The position numbers and the translations under genes are program-made. A model generated the notes under the pieces. The model saw only the letters and a program-made list of their open reading frames with translations, did no database searches and had not been told where the DNA came from. Of a stretch of DNA of 64,000 nt, positions 42,801 to 51,761 are shown piece by piece. This stretch comes from Bin87 sp965217175 (lineage in GTDB: Bacteria; Chloroflexota; Dehalococcoidia; Lucifugimonadales; UBA3495). The stretch covers positions 744,001-808,000 of the forward strand of contig OZ244251.1 in assembly GCA_965217175.1 (NCBI GenBank), given 5' to 3'. Every line of letters starts with the position of its first letter. Positions within the stretch are counted from its first letter, which is position 1.

Positions 42801-44135
42801 TCATGCGGAGGGGCGACGCTTCAAGACTACGGCCAGGCCAACCAATACAACCAGGGCCAACGCTACGATCAGGCTAGGCAACAGGGTCGTCCGTTGCGAG
42901 GCCGTCCCGTTTTCCGCGGCGGGCGCAGACGACGTATCCGTCGGCGTATCCGTAGTCGATGTCGTAGTATCGTTTCCTGCATCACCGGGGCCTCCGGGCG
43001 AAACGGTTCGGGCGGATCCGTCGCCTGCGCCCTGACTGACAGCCTCCCCGGATGTGGGCTGGGCAGATACCTCATGCTCACAGTCGTACACGCCGGTCAG
43101 TTCGGAAAGGTCGTGAATGTTGGAAACGTCCGCGAGTTCCTGGTCGTAATCGAACACCGGGTCCACGGTCATCTCCTCCGGGGAAATTACCGTGTTCAGG
43201 CGGGTTACATAAGGATGGCGACTGCGCAACTCTCGCAGCAGGGGATGGGTTACCGCCAATTGGCTGCTGGGAGCGGCATATTCGGTGATGAAAGCCTGGC
43301 CGCCATTCCTATCGGCTTTTGCGCTCATCAATTGGCGGTAGTTGCTTCCTCCGAAGGTGGGAAATCTCAACTCCTGGTCCGCGATTTCCATTTTGGTGTA
43401 GTTCACCGGAACGGCCTGATTGTCGGCGTAAAACCACACCATAACAGCCATATCCGGGTTGGCCGCTACCGCGGTGAGACGGAGTGGGATCATGGGCCGT
43501 TCCGCCGGGTAGGTCACCTTGACCGGGTCCACGTCCTGGTCGTTGGATTCGGGCAGAAGCCGCATGGCAAGGAAGGCGAACCCCTCCTCTACATACACTT
43601 GAATCAGCGGTTCCATCTCGGGGGTAACCCGGTACTCGTTTTCCCGGAGCCAGGCAATCAGCGCCTCCGGGTCCTCTGAGCCGATGACATCCGACCAGTA
43701 CGGCCCCACTGCGCCACTGGCAAAAACCTCCACCTCTGCGCTGGCAGCCATCGGGACTTGGGTCCCGATGAGCGACAGTAAAGCGCATTCGGGTAGTGGA
43801 GGCGGAATGAATACCGGATCGGTGGCGACCTCCAGTTCGGTGAAGGCGGCCATGCCATCTTCGGGCACTGCTATATCATCCAGGGTTATGGCCTGGGGCA
43901 GCGGTAGAATCCAGGAAAAGTCGGGCGCCGAGCCGGTGTACTGAATCTGGATATAGGCGGAGACGGTGCCATCCCCGTTTTGAGTGAATATTATCCGTTC
44001 CGCGTTCTGGTCGATGGGCGAGTTCTGACAGAAGAATCCCCCGCAGGCCCACGCCGGTTGAGCCATGCCGACCAACGGGATCGCAACGCCCACTGCCAGG
44101 ACCAACGCCGCCGTAAGCCATTTCCATGTTCCCAT
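42801..44135 (-). CDS. DUF2330 secreted membrane-anchored protein
   Basis: About 444 residues. A signal peptide (about 1-30, cleavage after AWA) is followed by CGGFFCQNSPIDQNAERIIF, the defining start of DUF2330. The mature region is extracytoplasmic. A Thr/Ser-rich linker (about 375-410) precedes a C-terminal membrane helix (LIVALALVVLVGLAVVL) and the KRRPSA tail, so it is anchored with the domain outside. The start is taken at the second Met (44135) because AGGAGGT lies about 7 nt before it and abuts the first Met. Function unknown; 31 bp after it on the same strand lies the sulfite-oxidase-like gene. Confidence 0.88.
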   Translation of the reverse strand: MGTWKWLTAALVLAVGVAIPLVGMAQPAWACGGFFCQNSPIDQNAERIIFTQNGDGTVSAYIQIQYTGSAPDFSWILPLPQAITLDDIAVPEDGMAAFTELEVATDPVFIPPPLPECALLSLIGTQVPMAASAEVEVFASGAVGPYWSDVIGSEDPEALIAWLRENEYRVTPEMEPLIQVYVEEGFAFLAMRLLPESNDQDVDPVKVTYPAERPMIPLRLTAVAANPDMAVMVWFYADNQAVPVNYTKMEIADQELRFPTFGGSNYRQLMSAKADRNGGQAFITEYAAPSSQLAVTHPLLRELRSRHPYVTRLNTVISPEEMTVDPVFDYDQELADVSNIHDLSELTGVYDCEHEVSAQPTSGEAVSQGAGDGSARTVSPGGPGDAGNDTTTSTTDTPTDTSSAPAAENGTASQRTTLLPSLIVALALVVLVGLAVVLKRRPSA

Positions 44136-44141
44136 GCTCAT

Positions 44142-44610
44142 ACCTCCTGTCTATCTATCCGATTTATCTACCCGACACCGGTCATTGCGAGCGTAGCGTG
44201 GCAATCTCGTCGCCGTAGCAATGCCGGTCGCTGCTGCGGCCCAAAATCCTATCCATCCCGCCCACCTCCGTTCGTCCTGAGCCTGTCGAAGGACCCCCTC
44301 GCCCTTGATGGGAGAGGGTTGGAGCCTGCCCCGTAGTTGATACGGGGGTGAGGGTGACCCCCCGCTCATCCTGAGCCTGTCCAAGGACCCCCGGTCATTG
44401 CAAGGAGCGCAGCGACGTGGCTTTCCCGTTCCCCCCGCTCGTGCTGAGCCTGTCGAAGCATCATCCTGAGCCTGCCTGAATACCGTCAACACCCATCCTA
44501 CGCCGGAGCCAGGGGATCGGATGTTCGCCCGTGTTACACTCGGCGGCGAGCGGCGGAGGGTTGGCGAGTCCGGTCCGGCGGTCGCATCAGAGTATAGACG
44601 GGAGTTTGCA
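44142..44610. repeat. Repeat-filled gap between DUF2330 and CoA-transferase genes
   Basis: These divergent genes are separated by repeat modules: CATTGCGAGCGTAGCGTGGC at about 44182, CGTTCGTCCTGAGCCTGTCG at about 44271, a palindrome at about 44297-44319, the CCCCGTAGTTGATACGGGGG hairpin at about 44329-44348, further CTCATCCTGAGCCTGTCC at about 44364 and a CATTGCAAGGAGCGCAGCG module at about 44396. No gene seen. Confidence 0.8.
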
Positions 44611-45837
44611 ATGCAGCCGCTCAACGATTTGCGTGTACTGGCCGTTACGGTGTTTTTGGCCGGCCCCTTTTTGAGCATGACACTGGCCCGGTTTGGCGCC
44701 GAGGTTATCAAGGTCGAGATACCGGGCCGCGGCGATCCGGTGCGAGGCAATGGCCCCTTCGCCGGACCCGACGGTATCCACAGCGAACAGCTCTCCGAGC
44801 AGTACATCGCCACCCGGTTCCTCAAGCGCAGCCAGGGCGTCAAGAGCATCACCCTCGACCTGAAAAATCCCCAGGGACGGGAGCTGTTTCTTCAGATGGC
44901 ACGGCAGTCGGATGTGGTGCTGGAAAATCTGGCGCCCGGCTCCATGACCCGCCTCGGATTGGGTTACGACGACGTTGCGGCAATTAATCCCGGCATCATC
45001 TACGCCAGCATCTCGGGCTACGGACAAACCGGTCCCTACGCTAATCAGCCGGCCCACGATCCTCAAATCCAGGGCATGAGCGGCCTCATGGACATCAACG
45101 GCGAACCCGACGGCCCGCCCACCCGCGTCGGTTTCTACATCGGCGACCTGGTTACTCCCATGTTTGCCGCCACCAGCATCCTGGCCGCCCTCCGCGAGAA
45201 GGAACGCACCGGCAGGGGTTGTTACCTGGACGTCTCCATGATGGACACCCTGGCGTCCATGATGCTGATGGAGAATCTGGAGGAAGACATGGCGGCCGGT
45301 ATACCCCTGCGCACCGGCAACAACAGCCGCAGCGGCCCCACCGGCCAGTACCACGCCAGCGACGGAGCAGTCATCATCACCGCCGCCAGCGATGACCAGT
45401 GGCGCCGATTGTGCAACGCCATCGGCACGCCCGAGTTGATCGAAGACGAACGGTTTGCCCGCTATCAGGTTCGGTCGGAGAACGCCGCGCCGGCACGGGC
45501 CGAAGTGCAGGCTCGCATCGGCGCCATGACCCGAGACGAGGCGCTGGCATGTCTGTCTGCCGGCGATGTGCCCTGCGCTCCCGTGCGCACCGTCCCTGAA
45601 ATTCTGGCCGACCCGCACTTCCGCGACCGGGGGGCGCTGCGACCCATGCGCAACGCCGCGTTCGACGGCGAGGTGGACGAGGTCGTTGCCGGATTTCCGG
45701 TGCTGTTCGATGGAAAACCGCTGCCCGATGTTCCCGGCGCCCCGTCGCTCGGAATGCACAACGCCGAAGTCCTGGCCCAGCTGTGCGGCATCGACGACGA
45801 CGGCCTCACCCGGTTGCACTCCGAAGGAGTCATCTAG
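44611..45837 (+). CDS. Class III acyl-CoA transferase (CaiB/BaiF family)
   Basis: About 408 residues from ATG 44611, with GGAG at 44601; an upstream start at 44521 adds an implausible N-terminus. The start LNDLRVLAVTVFLAGPFLSM and GAEVIKVEIPGRGDPVRGNG are family signatures. The catalytic Asp is in QPAHDPQIQGMSGLMDING, the position that forms the aspartyl-CoA intermediate. It moves CoA between carboxylic acids, as in carnitine, oxalate or bile acid metabolism. Substrate unknown. An IS5-like element is inserted 93 bp downstream of the stop. Confidence 0.9.
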   Translation: MQPLNDLRVLAVTVFLAGPFLSMTLARFGAEVIKVEIPGRGDPVRGNGPFAGPDGIHSEQLSEQYIATRFLKRSQGVKSITLDLKNPQGRELFLQMARQSDVVLENLAPGSMTRLGLGYDDVAAINPGIIYASISGYGQTGPYANQPAHDPQIQGMSGLMDINGEPDGPPTRVGFYIGDLVTPMFAATSILAALREKERTGRGCYLDVSMMDTLASMMLMENLEEDMAAGIPLRTGNNSRSGPTGQYHASDGAVIITAASDDQWRRLCNAIGTPELIEDERFARYQVRSENAAPARAEVQARIGAMTRDEALACLSAGDVPCAPVRTVPEILADPHFRDRGALRPMRNAAFDGEVDEVVAGFPVLFDGKPLPDVPGAPSLGMHNAEVLAQLCGIDDDGLTRLHSEGVI

Positions 45838-45929
45838 GCCCATCCGCCCCCACCATCCCGACCCGTGCACCGGCCCAAAACCCTGTTCATCCTGTCCATC
45901 CATGTCGCATTCGGCTCCCCTCTCCCGCC

Positions 45930-47135
45930 GGAGACTTTTGCATAAATGGAGGCTATGGTTAAAAATAGAGGTTAGAGACAGGTGGGAGGGAGCGGACATG
46001 CATCGGATGACAAATCGGGCGTCGTTGGTGGAAGTGTTATTGCCGGCAGGGTTGGGACGCAATGATCGATTGGAAAGGATCAGTAATCTGCTGGACTGGA
46101 GTGCGTTGGAGGGGATGCTCTCTGGGGTGTATGCGGCACCGAAAGGACGGCCCAGCTATCCGCCGTTGCTGATGGTGAAGGTGCTGTTGTTGGAGCAATG
46201 GTACAACCTGTCGGATCCGGAGATGGAGGCAGCCCTGGGAGACCGGCTATCATTCCGTCGGTTCGTGGGGTTGGGGCTTGAGGATGCCACGCCGGATCAT
46301 TCCACCATCAGCCGGTTCCGCAAGGAGTTGACCCAGCGGGGGCTTGGGGAGGCGCTGTTTGGGGAGGCGGGGCGCCAGTTGGAGGTGCGGGGCATGGTGT
46401 TGAAGGAAGGGACTCTGCTGGACGCCACCCTGGTAGAAGCTCAAGTGCGCAAGCCCCCCGCTGGGTCGGGGTTGGGGAGCCGCAGCGATCAGGACCCGGA
46501 CGCGGACTGGACCCGCAAGTACGGGCGCTCCTATTTTGGTTACAAGGTGCACCTGGGGGTGGATGAAGGCTCGGGGCTAATCCGCCAGGCCGTACTGACC
46601 TCGGCCAAGGTGTCGGACAGCGAGATCGCCGACAGCCTGGTGGCAGGAGATGAGCGGGCGGTGTACGCCGACCGAGGCTACGAATCGAAACGCCGCCGCC
46701 GGTGGTTGCAGCCCCAGGGCATCAAGGACCGGATCATGCACCGCTCCCACAAGCATCAGGCAGCGTTACCCTATTGGCAACAGCGGCGCAATCGGTTGAT
46801 CGCACCGCGACGGGCGGCGGTGGAAAGGGTGTTCGGCACCCTGAAACGGACTTACCACTACACCCGGGTCCGCTACCTGGGACTCAGCAGCAACACCACC
46901 GAGTTGTGGTTCAAGTGTCTGGCCTACAACCTGCGGCGCGCCTGCCAACTGGCGGGCACCACTCCATAAACCAGACCCAAGGCAAACTAGACCCAAGACC
47001 ACGCCACTCCCCATCCCCAAATCCAGCGGCAGGCGCTCCATTCCCCATCAGGCAATCGAAAACCATCACCACCCACAAAAACTCACCCCCTTTCGACCAC
47101 CCCTTCCCTAAAATCCGCTTTACGCAAAGGCCTCC
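45930..47135 (+). mobile_element. IS5-family insertion sequence
   Basis: A 1.2-kb element with one transposase gene and imperfect terminal inverted repeats: GGAGACTTTTGCATAAATGG at 45930-45949 and its partner at 47114-47135, whose reverse complement starts GGAGGCCTTTGCGTAAAGCG. The left flank ends CCCCTCTCCCGCC and the right flank continues CGTGGGAGAGGGTTGGAGCC. Joined, these flanks rebuild the genomic CTCTCCC..GGGAGAGGG hairpin repeat, so the IS sits in the hairpin loop. CCG on both sides is a possible 3-bp target duplication. Confidence 0.8.
45998..46969 (+). CDS. IS5-family DDE transposase
   Basis: 323 residues from ATG 45998. An N-terminal DUF772-like segment (ALEGMLSGVYAAPKGRPSYPPLLMVKVLLLEQWYNLSDPEMEAALGDRLSFRRFVGL) precedes the RNase-H-like catalytic domain: first Asp in GTLLDATLVEA, second in VYADRGYESKRRR, and Glu in RRAAVERVFGTLKRTYHY, the Y-(2)-R-(3)-E-(6)-K type signature. 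HSTISRFRKEL is also typical. The frame is intact, so the element may be active. A longer reading frame extends upstream into the CoA-transferase region but is not used. Confidence 0.9.
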   Translation: MHRMTNRASLVEVLLPAGLGRNDRLERISNLLDWSALEGMLSGVYAAPKGRPSYPPLLMVKVLLLEQWYNLSDPEMEAALGDRLSFRRFVGLGLEDATPDHSTISRFRKELTQRGLGEALFGEAGRQLEVRGMVLKEGTLLDATLVEAQVRKPPAGSGLGSRSDQDPDADWTRKYGRSYFGYKVHLGVDEGSGLIRQAVLTSAKVSDSEIADSLVAGDERAVYADRGYESKRRRRWLQPQGIKDRIMHRSHKHQAALPYWQQRRNRLIAPRRAAVERVFGTLKRTYHYTRVRYLGLSSNTTELWFKCLAYNLRRACQLAGTTP

Positions 47136-47367
47136 CGTGGGAGAGGGTTGGAGCCTGCCCCGTACTTGATACGGGGGTGAGGGTGAACCCCCCCGCATCC
47201 TGAGCCCAACCTCCCCCGTTCATCCTGAGCTTGTCGAAGGACCCCTTCTCCCGCCGGGAGAGGAGCCGGGGGTGAGGGCCGTACCCTCTCATCCCGAGCC
47301 TGGTGAGGGTTGTATACTCACTATAACGACTGCACGACCCACAACCCACAGGAAGGAGGCGCTCGAC
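47136..47367. repeat. Repeats between the IS and the DinB gene
   Basis: Right half of the interrupted palindrome (GTGGGAGAGGG), the CCCGTACTTGATACGGGGG module at about 47159-47178, CGTTCATCCTGAGCTTGTCG at about 47218 and a further CTTCTCCCGCCGGGAGAGGAG palindrome at about 47244-47264. No other gene is seen from 46970 to 47367. Confidence 0.8.
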
Positions 47368-47898
47368 ATGTCCGCTGCTGCTGACGCCCTGATCTCCGCT
47401 CTGGAAAATAACTTCGCCACCATCGACCTGGCGCTCAAAGACCTGACCGATGATGAGTTCCATCGCATCCCGGCTGACGACTGCAACTCCGTCGCCTGGA
47501 TTCTCTGGCACCTGTCCCGCGTCATCGATTCCTTTATCCATACCCGCCTGCGTGACCTTCCGCAGACTTGGGATTCGCAGAATTGGGAACGGCATTTCAG
47601 CCTGCCGGCAGACGCCGAAAATCGTGGCCTGGGCTGGACGCATCAAATGGTTCGCGACTGGCAGCCGCCGGCCCGTTCCGTCCAGATGGACTACTTCGAA
47701 CATGTGCGCACCGCCCTCCGCGAATACCTGCCATCGCTGACCGAAGCCCAAATGCAGCAGGCAAAAGTCATCCCGCCGGTTTCAGAGCCCCGCACCGTCG
47801 CCGCCGCTCTCGGCCAGATGACGTGGGATTGCATCTCGCATGGCGGCCAGATTGCCTTCCTGCGCGGCATGTACAAGGGTATGGGCTGGCACCGCTAA
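47368..47898 (+). CDS. DinB family protein
   Basis: 176 residues. A four-helix bundle with WILWHLSRVIDSF and WDCISHGGQIAFLRGMYKGMGW, which provide the metal-binding His residues of the DinB/YfiT group; the second His in this pair is in the usual late-helix position. Family members include thiol S-transferases (for example mycothiol- or bacillithiol-dependent). AGGAGG lies 8 nt before the ATG. Substrate not known. Confidence 0.85.
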   Translation: MSAAADALISALENNFATIDLALKDLTDDEFHRIPADDCNSVAWILWHLSRVIDSFIHTRLRDLPQTWDSQNWERHFSLPADAENRGLGWTHQMVRDWQPPARSVQMDYFEHVRTALREYLPSLTEAQMQQAKVIPPVSEPRTVAAALGQMTWDCISHGGQIAFLRGMYKGMGWHR

Positions 47899-47973
47899 CC
47901 CCCGGTCATCGACCGTCTCCTCGTGCCTGCGAGAATGATGACGTGAGCGCGTGACCCCCGGCTCACGTCGTCA

Positions 47974-48438
47974 TCATCCCCGCCGTGGCCGGTTGCGATC
48001 CTCACTATCCAGCATCAGCGTAACCGGCCCATCGTTCTGCAACCGCACCTGCATGTACGCCTGGAACTCCCCGGTCGCCACCGTCAACCCCGTCTCACGG
48101 AACATTTCCACCGCTCGCCCGTAGAGTCTCCGGGCGTCATCGGGTTCAGCGGCCCGCGTGAAATCGGGCCTCCTGCCGCGCCGTGTGTCCGCGTACAGCG
48201 TAAATTGCGACACCACCAGCAACTCGGCGGCCACGTCCAGCGCTGACCGGTTGAACCGTCCTTCATCGTCGGCAAAGATGCGAAGATTCGCCGTCTTGTC
48301 CACCAGATACCGTGCGTCTGCCTCGTCGTCGCTGGCGGCCACGCCCAGCAGGACCACCAATCCCGCTCCGATGCTGCCGACCGTCTCTCCGTCGATGCGT
48401 ACCGACGCGCAAGTAACCCTCTGAATCAACGCTCGCAT
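47974..48438 (-). CDS. dtd: D-aminoacyl-tRNA deacylase
   Basis: 154 residues from ATG 48438 (MRALIQRVTCASVRIDGETV); an upstream start at 48525 adds 29 poor residues. The GLVVLLGVAASDDEADARYLVDKTANLRIF segment, the SQFTLYAD motif and the NDGPVTL cross-subunit motif are present, the last two being the proofreading signature. It removes D-amino acids from mischarged tRNA. It is the last gene of a minus-strand group with fmdB and rpsU but is separated from fmdB by a terminator. Confidence 0.95.
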   Translation of the reverse strand: MRALIQRVTCASVRIDGETVGSIGAGLVVLLGVAASDDEADARYLVDKTANLRIFADDEGRFNRSALDVAAELLVVSQFTLYADTRRGRRPDFTRAAEPDDARRLYGRAVEMFRETGLTVATGEFQAYMQVRLQNDGPVTLMLDSEDRNRPRRG

Positions 48439-48514
48439 ACCGAGAACCTGCCCTGCTGTCTGGCTGTGTCCCAACTGGCTCCAATTGCTATTGGACCGAG
48501 ACCGCAAAGAAAAA

Positions 48515-48535
48515 GCCGCACCCAAACGGGGCGGC
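48515..48535 (-). terminator. Rho-independent terminator after fmdB-like gene
   Basis: GCCGC-A-CCC (48515-48523) pairs with GGG-GCGGC (48528-48535) around a short loop. On the minus strand TTTTTCTTTG follows. Confidence 0.85.
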
Positions 48536-48570
48536 CTTTATCGGAAGAGTGTGATCGAGGCCGGAACCCG

Positions 48571-48918
48571 CTACGCCGAATCTCCGCCGCTGGCTGCCGC
48601 CGGGGCTGCCGATTCCGATCCTGACGATGATTCGCTCTTTTCCGTGCTGCTGCTGCCGCTGGAAGAGGAATCGCCGCCCTCGCTGCTGCCGTTGGACGAT
48701 GCCCCTGAATCGGCTTCCTTGCCCTCTGCCGGGCGCTTCGGCCGGCCATAATCGGTGGTATAAAAGCCACTGCCCTTGTAGATCACGGGCACCGCGTGAA
48801 ACACCCGCTGACCAGCGCCACCGCACGATGGGCACTCGCCCTTGCCGGCCTCGCTGAACTTTTGCACCAGTTCAAACTCCGTCTCGCAATGGGTACACCG
48901 ATAATCGTAGCGAGGCAA
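48571..48918 (-). CDS. FmdB-family zinc ribbon protein
   Basis: 115 residues. The N-terminal zinc ribbon is Y-x-C8-x2-C11 and C29-x2-C32, in MPRYDYRCTHCETEFELVQKF and CPSCGGAGQRVFH. After VIYKGSGFYTTDYG, the usual second conserved segment, comes a ~45-residue low-complexity Ser/Gly/Glu tail. The start codon is TTG with GGAGG 7 nt upstream. It may bind zinc or nucleic acid; no function is established. Confidence 0.85.
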   Translation of the reverse strand: MPRYDYRCTHCETEFELVQKFSEAGKGECPSCGGAGQRVFHAVPVIYKGSGFYTTDYGRPKRPAEGKEADSGASSNGSSEGGDSSSSGSSSTEKSESSSGSESAAPAAASGGDSA

Positions 48919-49160
48919 GGCTGCCCTCCTTCATTGAACGGGGCGCTGCCTGCGGCTTGATGGCCGGGCTAGCGCTCCCTGAAAATCTGCCAACAGACCC
49001 GATTCTAGCATCCGGCCATGCGCCGGTCAATTTGACGCAGGCGTTCGGAATTCTGCCCTCGCGCCGGCGTTCGGCCACAGCATCCCGCCAACCCTCGGCG
49101 CCACTCCCTCTGCGTCGACTCCGGATCAGGGGTACATCCCACCGACCCAAACCGGTCGGC

Positions 49161-49346
49161 CTAGCGGCGTTGCCGGCGCCGACGTCGGGCCGCACGCTGA
49201 GCGGCCAGTCGTTCCTTCTGGGCCTTCGACCGGAAAAATCGCCGGTCCTTCAACTCGCGCAGTATGCCGGCGTGCTGCACCGATGCGCGAAAACGGTTAA
49301 CCAAACTCTCTGGGGTTTCCCCTTCACGTGGGGTTACGTAAGCCAT
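49161..49346 (-). CDS. rpsU: Ribosomal protein bS21
   Basis: 61 residues. AYVTPREGETPESLVNRFR and the very basic C-terminus (RRRRRQRR) match bS21. GGAG lies 7 nt before the ATG. It helps translation initiation at the 30S platform. A 242-bp gap without a gene separates it from the fmdB-like gene. Confidence 0.93.
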   Translation of the reverse strand: MAYVTPREGETPESLVNRFRASVQHAGILRELKDRRFFRSKAQKERLAAQRAARRRRRQRR

Positions 49347-49572
49347 TCAAATCTCCAGAAATATCCACTTGGCTGATACTTTGTTTACATCCGAAATATA
49401 ACATGCCTCACCATTTACGGCAATCTGACGCGCGTACCCACCCCCAACATCCCGCTAATCCCGTACCCGCAGCGTCCCCGTTCATCCTGAGCCCGTCGAA
49501 GGACATCCCCTCTCCCTTGATGGGAGAGGGCTGGGGTGAGGGCGGAACCCCGGCAGTTATTCTTCAGGGCGG
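49347..49572. repeat. Repeat module between rpsU and the ABC operon
   Basis: Contains CGTTCATCCTGAGCCCGTCG at about 49480 and the CCCTCTCCCTTGATGGGAGAGGG palindrome at about 49508-49530, followed by GGGGTGAGGG. It lies just past the end of the ABC operon. The rpsU promoter must be near 49347-49440. Confidence 0.75.
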
Positions 49573-50301
49573 TTATTCGTCAGGGAGAATGCGCCCGTCG
49601 GCCATTTGCAGCCGCCGGTCCGCCATATCTCCCAGCATCAGGTCGTGGGTGGCCGTTACCACCGTAACGCCGCGGCTGGCGCCTATATCCCGCATGATCC
49701 CGCCGATGGTTTGGGCGGTAACGCTGTCCAGCTCACCGGTCGGCTCGTCGGCGAAAAGCACCGCGGGGCCGGCCACCAATGCCCGGGCAATCGCCACGCG
49801 CTGTTGTTCGCCGCCCGACAGTTCATAGGGACGATGCCTCACCCGGCCGGTCAATCCCACCATGTCCAGGGCCTCGTTCGCCTTGCGCCGCCGTTCCCGC
49901 CACGACACCCCGCTAATGTGCAGGGGCAGCTCCACGTTCTCAAACGCCGATAGCAGGGGTATCAATCCGAATGACTGAAACACAAACCCCAGTCGTTCCC
50001 GGCGCAGCTTCACCAGTTCTTTGTCCGGCAATTGGGATATCTCGCGGCCTTCGAACCAAACCTTGCCTTCAGAGGGCCGGTCCAGCCCGGCCAGCAGGTT
50101 CAGCAGCGTCGTCTTTCCCGATCCCGAACGGCCCACCAGCGCCACGAATTCGCCGCTGCCGATGCTCAACGACACGCTGTCCACCGCACGCACCGCGCTG
50201 TCGCCCTGGCCGAAATCGCGACTCACTGCCTCGGTAACCAACGCCGCGTTCTCGTCATTGCCGCCTGCGTTCCGGTTGGCGTTCGACTGCAACTCAACCA
50301 T
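49573..50301 (-). CDS. ABC transporter ATP-binding protein (MacB/LolD type)
   Basis: 242 residues. Walker A is GRSGSGKTTLLNLLAG, the signature is LSGGEQQRVAIARAL, Walker B is AVLFADEPTGELDS, and the H-loop is VVTATHD. GLIPLLSAFENVELPL is typical of the LolD/MacB (family 3.A.1.122/125) group that powers FtsX-type permeases. It is the last gene of a four-gene operon, 24 bp after the second ATPase gene. Confidence 0.92.
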   Translation of the reverse strand: MVELQSNANRNAGGNDENAALVTEAVSRDFGQGDSAVRAVDSVSLSIGSGEFVALVGRSGSGKTTLLNLLAGLDRPSEGKVWFEGREISQLPDKELVKLRRERLGFVFQSFGLIPLLSAFENVELPLHISGVSWRERRRKANEALDMVGLTGRVRHRPYELSGGEQQRVAIARALVAGPAVLFADEPTGELDSVTAQTIGGIMRDIGASRGVTVVTATHDLMLGDMADRRLQMADGRILPDE

Positions 50302-50325
50302 TTCGCCTCGCCATTCTCAGGGCTA

Positions 50326-51645
50326 TCACTCTTCACTCACTCCGCGACTCCGGTGAGGAGCCGACGCCGGCGTAAGCGTCATACCCGACCCATCTTCTGC
50401 CAAACCCGCGGTGGCTAATCCGTCCAGCGACAACCGCTCGACGTACTCCCGGGGCAGCTGCAACCGTCCGGCCCGATCAATCACCAGGAACTCTTCCTCC
50501 TGGCCGTCGCCCCCGCGGTACGATGACCGCAGGTACGACTCCGAACCGATCCTGCCGTCCCGTATCCGCACTAACCGGTCCACCCACCTGGCGATCCCCG
50601 CGTAGTGCGTAACGATGATAACCGTTACCCCAAACTGCCGGTTGATGCGTTGCAGCATCCGAAACACCTCCTCGGCCATGTTGGTGTCCAGTTCACCGGT
50701 TGGCTCGTCTGCCAGGAGCAGCGGCGGATTGTTGGCCAGCGCCACGGCAATCGAAACCCGTTGCTGTTCGCCTCCCGATAGTTCCGAAGGATACCGCCGT
50801 CCCTTGTCCGACATCTGCAGCGCGTCCAGCAGCTCCGTGGCCCGTTCGCGCCGCTCCTTGCGCCCCGTGCCGGCGATGGCTTGCGGCAGTTCGATGTTGT
50901 CGCGCACGTTCAGATATGGCACCAGATTGCGGCCCGTCGCCTGCCACACGAACCCCACTTCCCGCCGCCGGTAGGCCACCAGTTCGCTCTCGCTGATGTC
51001 CAGCAAGTCGCGGTCGCCCACCCGGATACGCCCGGCGGATGGACGCTCCAGGCCGGCGAGTATATTGAGCAGCGTGGTCTTGCCCGATCCGCTGGCGCCC
51101 ACGATGCCGGTCAGTTCGCCGCCGGCTACCTCGAGATCCACACCGCGCAGGGCGACCACTTCCAGGTCGGCGGGTTTGTAAATCTTGAACAGGTCGTTTG
51201 CCTCAACGTAGGCCGGCGCACCCGGCTCTGCTGCGTCAACGTCAACGTGGATCGGGATTTCGGTTGTAGGCGCTAATACCGGCCGTCGTCCGTTACCCTC
51301 GTTGGCCCGGGGTTGGGTCGCCTCAGCTATCTGGCCGGAGTCGGCGTCGGGTGGGTCGGCCACCGCCGCACCGGCGGCCGCGCTGGAGTCCCCGGCGGCC
51401 ATTGATTCCCGGGCGCCGTTCGGGGAATCAGGATGCACACCGTCCGTGGCAGCGTCGGCTGAGGTTGCCTCGTCGATTACCGTAGTGTCGCTGCTCGCCG
51501 CCGGCTGCGGTTCCGCCTCCTGGTCGAGAGCGCTGGTATCCGGGTCAGACGCTGTTCCCGCGTCTGCGCTGCCTGCCCGACGTTCCGGCGGCATGAACTG
51601 TCGCACGTACTCTTCGCTATGCTGGTTTCGTTCGGTATCCGCCAT
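50326..51645 (-). CDS. ABC transporter ATP-binding protein with long disordered N-terminus
   Basis: About 439 residues from ATG 51645. Residues about 1-150 are low-complexity (Ala/Asp/Glu/Pro-rich) and look disordered, unusual for a LolD/MacB ATPase. The ATPase core starts near VEANDLFKIYKPADLEV; Walker A is GASGSGKTTLLNILAG, the signature LSGGEQQRVSIAVAL, Walker B PLLLADEPTGELDT and the H-loop VIIVTHY. A tail of ~65 residues after the core follows. The tail and N-terminus may contact the permease or other partners. It probably pairs with the permease at 51762. Confidence 0.9.
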   Translation of the reverse strand: MADTERNQHSEEYVRQFMPPERRAGSADAGTASDPDTSALDQEAEPQPAASSDTTVIDEATSADAATDGVHPDSPNGARESMAAGDSSAAAGAAVADPPDADSGQIAEATQPRANEGNGRRPVLAPTTEIPIHVDVDAAEPGAPAYVEANDLFKIYKPADLEVVALRGVDLEVAGGELTGIVGASGSGKTTLLNILAGLERPSAGRIRVGDRDLLDISESELVAYRRREVGFVWQATGRNLVPYLNVRDNIELPQAIAGTGRKERRERATELLDALQMSDKGRRYPSELSGGEQQRVSIAVALANNPPLLLADEPTGELDTNMAEEVFRMLQRINRQFGVTVIIVTHYAGIARWVDRLVRIRDGRIGSESYLRSSYRGGDGQEEEFLVIDRAGRLQLPREYVERLSLDGLATAGLAEDGSGMTLTPASAPHRSRGVSEE

Positions 51646-51761
51646 ATCGTTGAAAAATCCGTTCCGTTGTGCTTTTGTCGCGAGGCAACAGCCGAGAGGT
51701 GTCACCACTCAGACAAATCCCCGCCATTATAACCCGTATGTTCCCATTCCTGCCGCTGCTG

